Part shown: piece after piece, positions 5,857 to 7,623 of the stretch
Position numbering within the stretch: position 1 is the first letter of the stretch
How the letters are laid out: each line of letters starts with the position of its first letter
Assembly (NCBI GenBank): GCA_021828575.1
Contig: JAJZEL010000113.1
Span: 1-7,623, forward strand
Source of the DNA: Pseudomonadota bacterium
GTDB taxonomy: Bacteria > Pseudomonadota > Gammaproteobacteria > Burkholderiales > Ferrovaceae
Reading direction: 5' to 3'
Length of the DNA stretch: 7,623 nt
Made by a program: the position numbers and the translations under genes
The notes under the pieces: model-generated
Database searches by the model: none
Told to the model about the DNA's origin: nothing
Seen by the model: the letters and a program-made list of their open reading frames with translations, nothing else

Positions 5857-6752
5857 GTTCACCCCCGCTCCAGACCACTTCCATCGCTTCATTGCCTCTG
5901 GTTGCACGGGGCAAGGTTCGTGACATTTACGCCGTGGGGGACACTCATCTGCTTCTGGTGACCACAGATCGCCTGTCAGCCTTTGACGTAGTGTTTCCCA
6001 CCCCCATTCCCGACAAGGGACGCATTCTCAATGCCATGAGCCTGTTCTGGTTCAACCATCTGTCAGCCGTGGTACCCAACCACCTGAGCGACATTGACCC
6101 TGAGGATGTGGTCCTTCCAGAAGAACGTGATCAGGTCAGGGGGCGTTCTGTCGTGGCAAAAAAGCTTTATCCGTTGCCTGTGGAGGCTGTGGTCAGGGGA
6201 TATCTCGAAGGTTCTGGCTGGAAGGAGTACCAGACTGGGGGACACGTGTGCGGAATTTCCCTGCCGCCCGGTCTGAAACGTGCAGATCGACTGCCAGACG
6301 CCATTTTCACTCCGGCCACCAAGGCGGAATTGGGGGCCCATGATGAAAATATCACTTTTGAGGCCATGGAAGAGGCTCTGGGAGGCGGAATGGCGCGCGA
6401 GGTCAGATCGCTTTCCCTGACACTGTACAAGGCAGCAGCGGAATATGCCCTGTCCCGCGGCATCATCATCGCAGACACCAAATTTGAATTTGGTCTGGAC
6501 GACGAGGGACAGGTCACGCTCATGGATGAGGTGCTCACTCCAGACTCTTCCCGCTTCTGGTCTGCAAATTCCTGGAAACCGGGCATTTCGCCGGACAGCT
6601 TTGACAAGCAGTTTGTTCGTAACTGGCTCGAATCCACGGGATGGGACAAATGCCCACCTGCCCCGGTGCTTCCCGACGAAATCGCACTGGGCACTGCTGC
6701 CCGCTATCTGGAAGCTTTTGACCGTCTCACGAGGCCTGCAACAACGTTTTAA
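5853..6752 (+). CDS. purC: Phosphoribosylaminoimidazole-succinocarboxamide (SAICAR) synthase
   Basis: The 299-residue protein catalyses ATP-dependent joining of CAIR and aspartate to form SAICAR in de novo purine synthesis. Visible motifs are RGKVRDIY (19-26), TDRLSAFDVV (38-47), AVVRGYLEGSGWKEY (112-126), ADTKFEFG (207-214) and DEVLTPDSSRFW (225-236). These cover the ATP/CAIR site and both family signatures. The start is taken as TTG 5853 because homology (TSIASLPLVARGKVRDIYAVG) begins at about residue 9 and the next in-frame Met (residue 62) would delete the RGKVRDIY and TDRLSAF motifs. A weak GGGGAA (5839-5844) precedes it. The TTG shares bases with the pyk stop (TTGA), so translation is probably coupled to pyk. 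The last 26 bp overlap the EVE-domain gene on the opposite strand. Other purine genes (purE, purK), often next to purC in related bacteria, are not present after it. Confidence 0.95.
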   Translation: MSSPPLQTTSIASLPLVARGKVRDIYAVGDTHLLLVTTDRLSAFDVVFPTPIPDKGRILNAMSLFWFNHLSAVVPNHLSDIDPEDVVLPEERDQVRGRSVVAKKLYPLPVEAVVRGYLEGSGWKEYQTGGHVCGISLPPGLKRADRLPDAIFTPATKAELGAHDENITFEAMEEALGGGMAREVRSLSLTLYKAAAEYALSRGIIIADTKFEFGLDDEGQVTLMDEVLTPDSSRFWSANSWKPGISPDSFDKQFVRNWLESTGWDKCPPAPVLPDEIALGTAARYLEAFDRLTRPATTF

Positions 6753-7188
6753 TGCAGGACCATTCATCCACCGTGACCGGTGTGATGGATAACCGGTTGC
6801 CCCGGGCCAGCAGACGCATTTCCTGAAGCAGGGGAACCTTCCTCATGATGGACAGGGGCAGGAGGGGTGTTTTTTGCAACGCCCGCACACGAACGCAAAA
6901 CCAGCGGGGATTGTCCCGGGTGGCCTTGGGATCGTGATAAGGTGAAGCAGCATCAAACTGGGTTTCATCCGGGAGCGCTGTTCTGGACACTTCCGCCAAG
7001 CCGGCCACTCCGGGTTCCGCACAACCCGAATGGTAAAAAAGCACGCCATCCCCCACCTGCATCTGGTCCCGCATGAAATTGCGAGCCTGGTAGTTGCGCA
7101 CACCAAACCATTCCACCGACCTGTCCGGCATGGTCAGCACGTCATCAATGCTGACTTCGTCGGGCTCGGATTTCATCAACCAGTACAT
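6727..7188 (-). CDS. EVE domain-containing protein
   Basis: The 153-residue protein is essentially a single EVE domain, a PUA-like fold also found in human THYN1. Hallmarks are the N-terminal MYWLMKSEPDE, WFGVRNYQARNFMRD (27-41), VGDGVLFYHS (45-54), GLAEVSR (63-69) and YHDPKATRDNPRWF (84-97). EVE domains are thought to bind modified nucleic-acid bases, and the bacterial housekeeping version may act on RNA, but its target is unknown, so no function beyond the domain is claimed. The ATG at 7188 sits about 10 nt after the 6S RNA 3' end; the AGG serving as a weak Shine-Dalgarno belongs to that RNA's end. Co-transcription with ssrS is likely, comparable to ssrS-ygfA in E. coli. Its 3' end overlaps purC by 26 bp tail to tail, and no terminator is visible there. 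Confidence 0.9.
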   Translation of the reverse strand: MYWLMKSEPDEVSIDDVLTMPDRSVEWFGVRNYQARNFMRDQMQVGDGVLFYHSGCAEPGVAGLAEVSRTALPDETQFDAASPYHDPKATRDNPRWFCVRVRALQKTPLLPLSIMRKVPLLQEMRLLARGNRLSITPVTVDEWSCIKTLLQAS

Positions 7189-7197
7189 GAAAGAAAA

Positions 7198-7383
7198 CCT
7201 GTGGAGGTCCCCCGGAAATGCCGTGCGGCTGTCATCCTGAACCCAAGCCTCAAGAAAGGTGGTAACCGGCTGAGTCCATCAGGCGCATTCCGCGAAACAC
7301 GCACAACAGGACCCTGAAAGCGGGTCACCGGGTCAGATGATTATCGGTTCAAGGAATTCAGTCCGTCACGCACACTCCAGGGG
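7198..7383 (-). ncRNA. ssrS: 6S RNA (SsrS)
   Basis: The 200-bp gap between zapA and the EVE gene holds a minus-strand sequence that I recognise as betaproteobacterial 6S RNA, about 185 nt long. 6S RNA mimics an open promoter and sequesters sigma70-RNA polymerase in stationary phase. The ends can pair (UGGAG at 7379-7375 with CUCCA at 7206-7202). An inner hairpin has stem GACCC/GGGUC (7326-7322 with 7314-7310) and a 7-nt loop. The 5' arm contains CCUUGAACCGAUAA, and the 3' arm contains a complementary GGUUCA (7243-7238), as in known 6S RNAs. No open reading frame explains the conservation-like pattern. The location between zapA and an EVE gene is the usual one in this class. The ends are set by pairing and are accurate only to a few bases. 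Confidence 0.9.
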
Positions 7384-7389
7384 AAACGC

Positions 7390-7419
7390 TTAACACCTAA
7401 AAAAGGGATTCCTGTTCAA
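7390..7419 (-). promoter_or_regulatory. Possible ssrS promoter within the end of zapA
   Basis: On the minus strand TTGAAC (7419-7414) resembles a -35 element. After 18 bp comes TGTTAA (7395-7390), a poor -10 about 7 nt before the likely 6S RNA start at 7383. The -35 lies in the last codons of zapA. 6S RNA may also be processed from a zapA-ssrS-EVE transcript, so this is tentative. Confidence 0.3.
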
Positions 7420-7623
7420 AAAAACACCGATCAAGGCGATCTTCCACCCCCTTGATCCTGCGTTTGACATCTGTCACATCCCAGCCACTTGCGGCCTTTT
7501 GTTCCAGCATTTCAAACACCGCATTCAAACCCACCATCACTGCCGCCTTTTCGGGCCCGACCCCTTCACCCTGACCGCGGACTTCCCTCATCCGCCGATC
7601 CAGCTCTCTGGCGGCTTCCAGCA
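7397..7623 (-). CDS. zapA: Cell division protein ZapA, C-terminal part, cut by the window edge
   Basis: The minus-strand frame is open to the window edge and ends with TAG at 7399-7397; the start lies beyond base 7623. The visible 75 or so residues include LEAARELDRRMREVRGQG, then EKAAVMVGLNAVFEML, followed by a heptad-like helical tail ending EDRLDRCFFEQESLF. The LD(R/K)RMREVR helix and the AVM..LN.(V/A).E.L motif are typical of ZapA, a small coiled-coil protein that binds FtsZ and bundles its filaments at the division site. The apparent ATG at 7591 is an internal methionine of the MREVR motif, not the start. ssrS follows 13 nt after the stop, the common arrangement in proteobacteria. The identification rests on the C-terminal half. 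Confidence 0.85.
   Translation of the reverse strand, partial: LEAARELDRRMREVRGQGEGVGPEKAAVMVGLNAVFEMLEQKAASGWDVTDVKRRIKGVEDRLDRCFFEQESLF

Noticed and set aside
6063..6767. 234-codon minus-strand open frame opposite purC
   Set aside because: Antisense shadow of purC; the translation shows no known motif and overlaps the EVE gene end.
7030..7317. 95-codon plus-strand open frame across the EVE start and the 6S RNA region
   Set aside because: It is antisense to two well-supported features and has no protein family resemblance.

Overview
The window looks like a compact stretch of chromosome from an autotrophic betaproteobacterium. Three things point there. The LysR-type regulator carries the sequence hallmarks of CbbR, the Calvin-cycle activator. 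The gap-pgk-pyk order next to purC is familiar from betaproteobacteria. The zapA - 6S RNA - EVE-domain gene block at the right end is also typical of that class. No mobile element, CRISPR array, tRNA or rRNA was seen. Coding DNA is moderately GC-rich; the cbbR-gap intergenic region (1910-2140) is clearly AT-richer.

Left part (1-1909): the 5' part of rsmE (16S rRNA methyltransferase) runs off the left edge on the minus strand. Diverging from it is an inositol-monophosphatase-family gene. That gene converges on cbbR so tightly that both stop codons lie in one CTAG tetranucleotide.

Centre (1910-6752): cbbR diverges from gap across 231 bp. This gap holds five TNA half-sites at 10-11 bp intervals, matching the known CbbR binding pattern, and a 13-bp dyad over the best gap promoter candidate. 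Downstream lie gap, pgk, pyk and purC, all plus strand, with gaps of 48 and 44 bp and then a 4-base TTGA overlap at pyk/purC. Gap and Pgk serve both glycolysis and the Calvin cycle, Pyk makes pyruvate and ATP, and PurC uses ATP in purine synthesis. The fba gene that I recall between pyk and purC in related operons is absent here.

Right part (6727-7623, minus strand): the 3' part of zapA (cell division), the 6S RNA gene ssrS, and an EVE-domain protein gene. The EVE gene starts only about 10 nt after the 6S RNA 3' end, so it is probably co-transcribed with 6S RNA. Its own 3' end overlaps purC by 26 bp in convergent orientation.

The genes themselves are ordinary housekeeping and carbon-metabolism genes; I see no undescribed multi-gene system. 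The most interesting signals are regulatory: the phased CbbR half-site array, the dyad at the gap promoter, the 6S-EVE junction, and a triple CATGC repeat at the start of the phosphatase gene.
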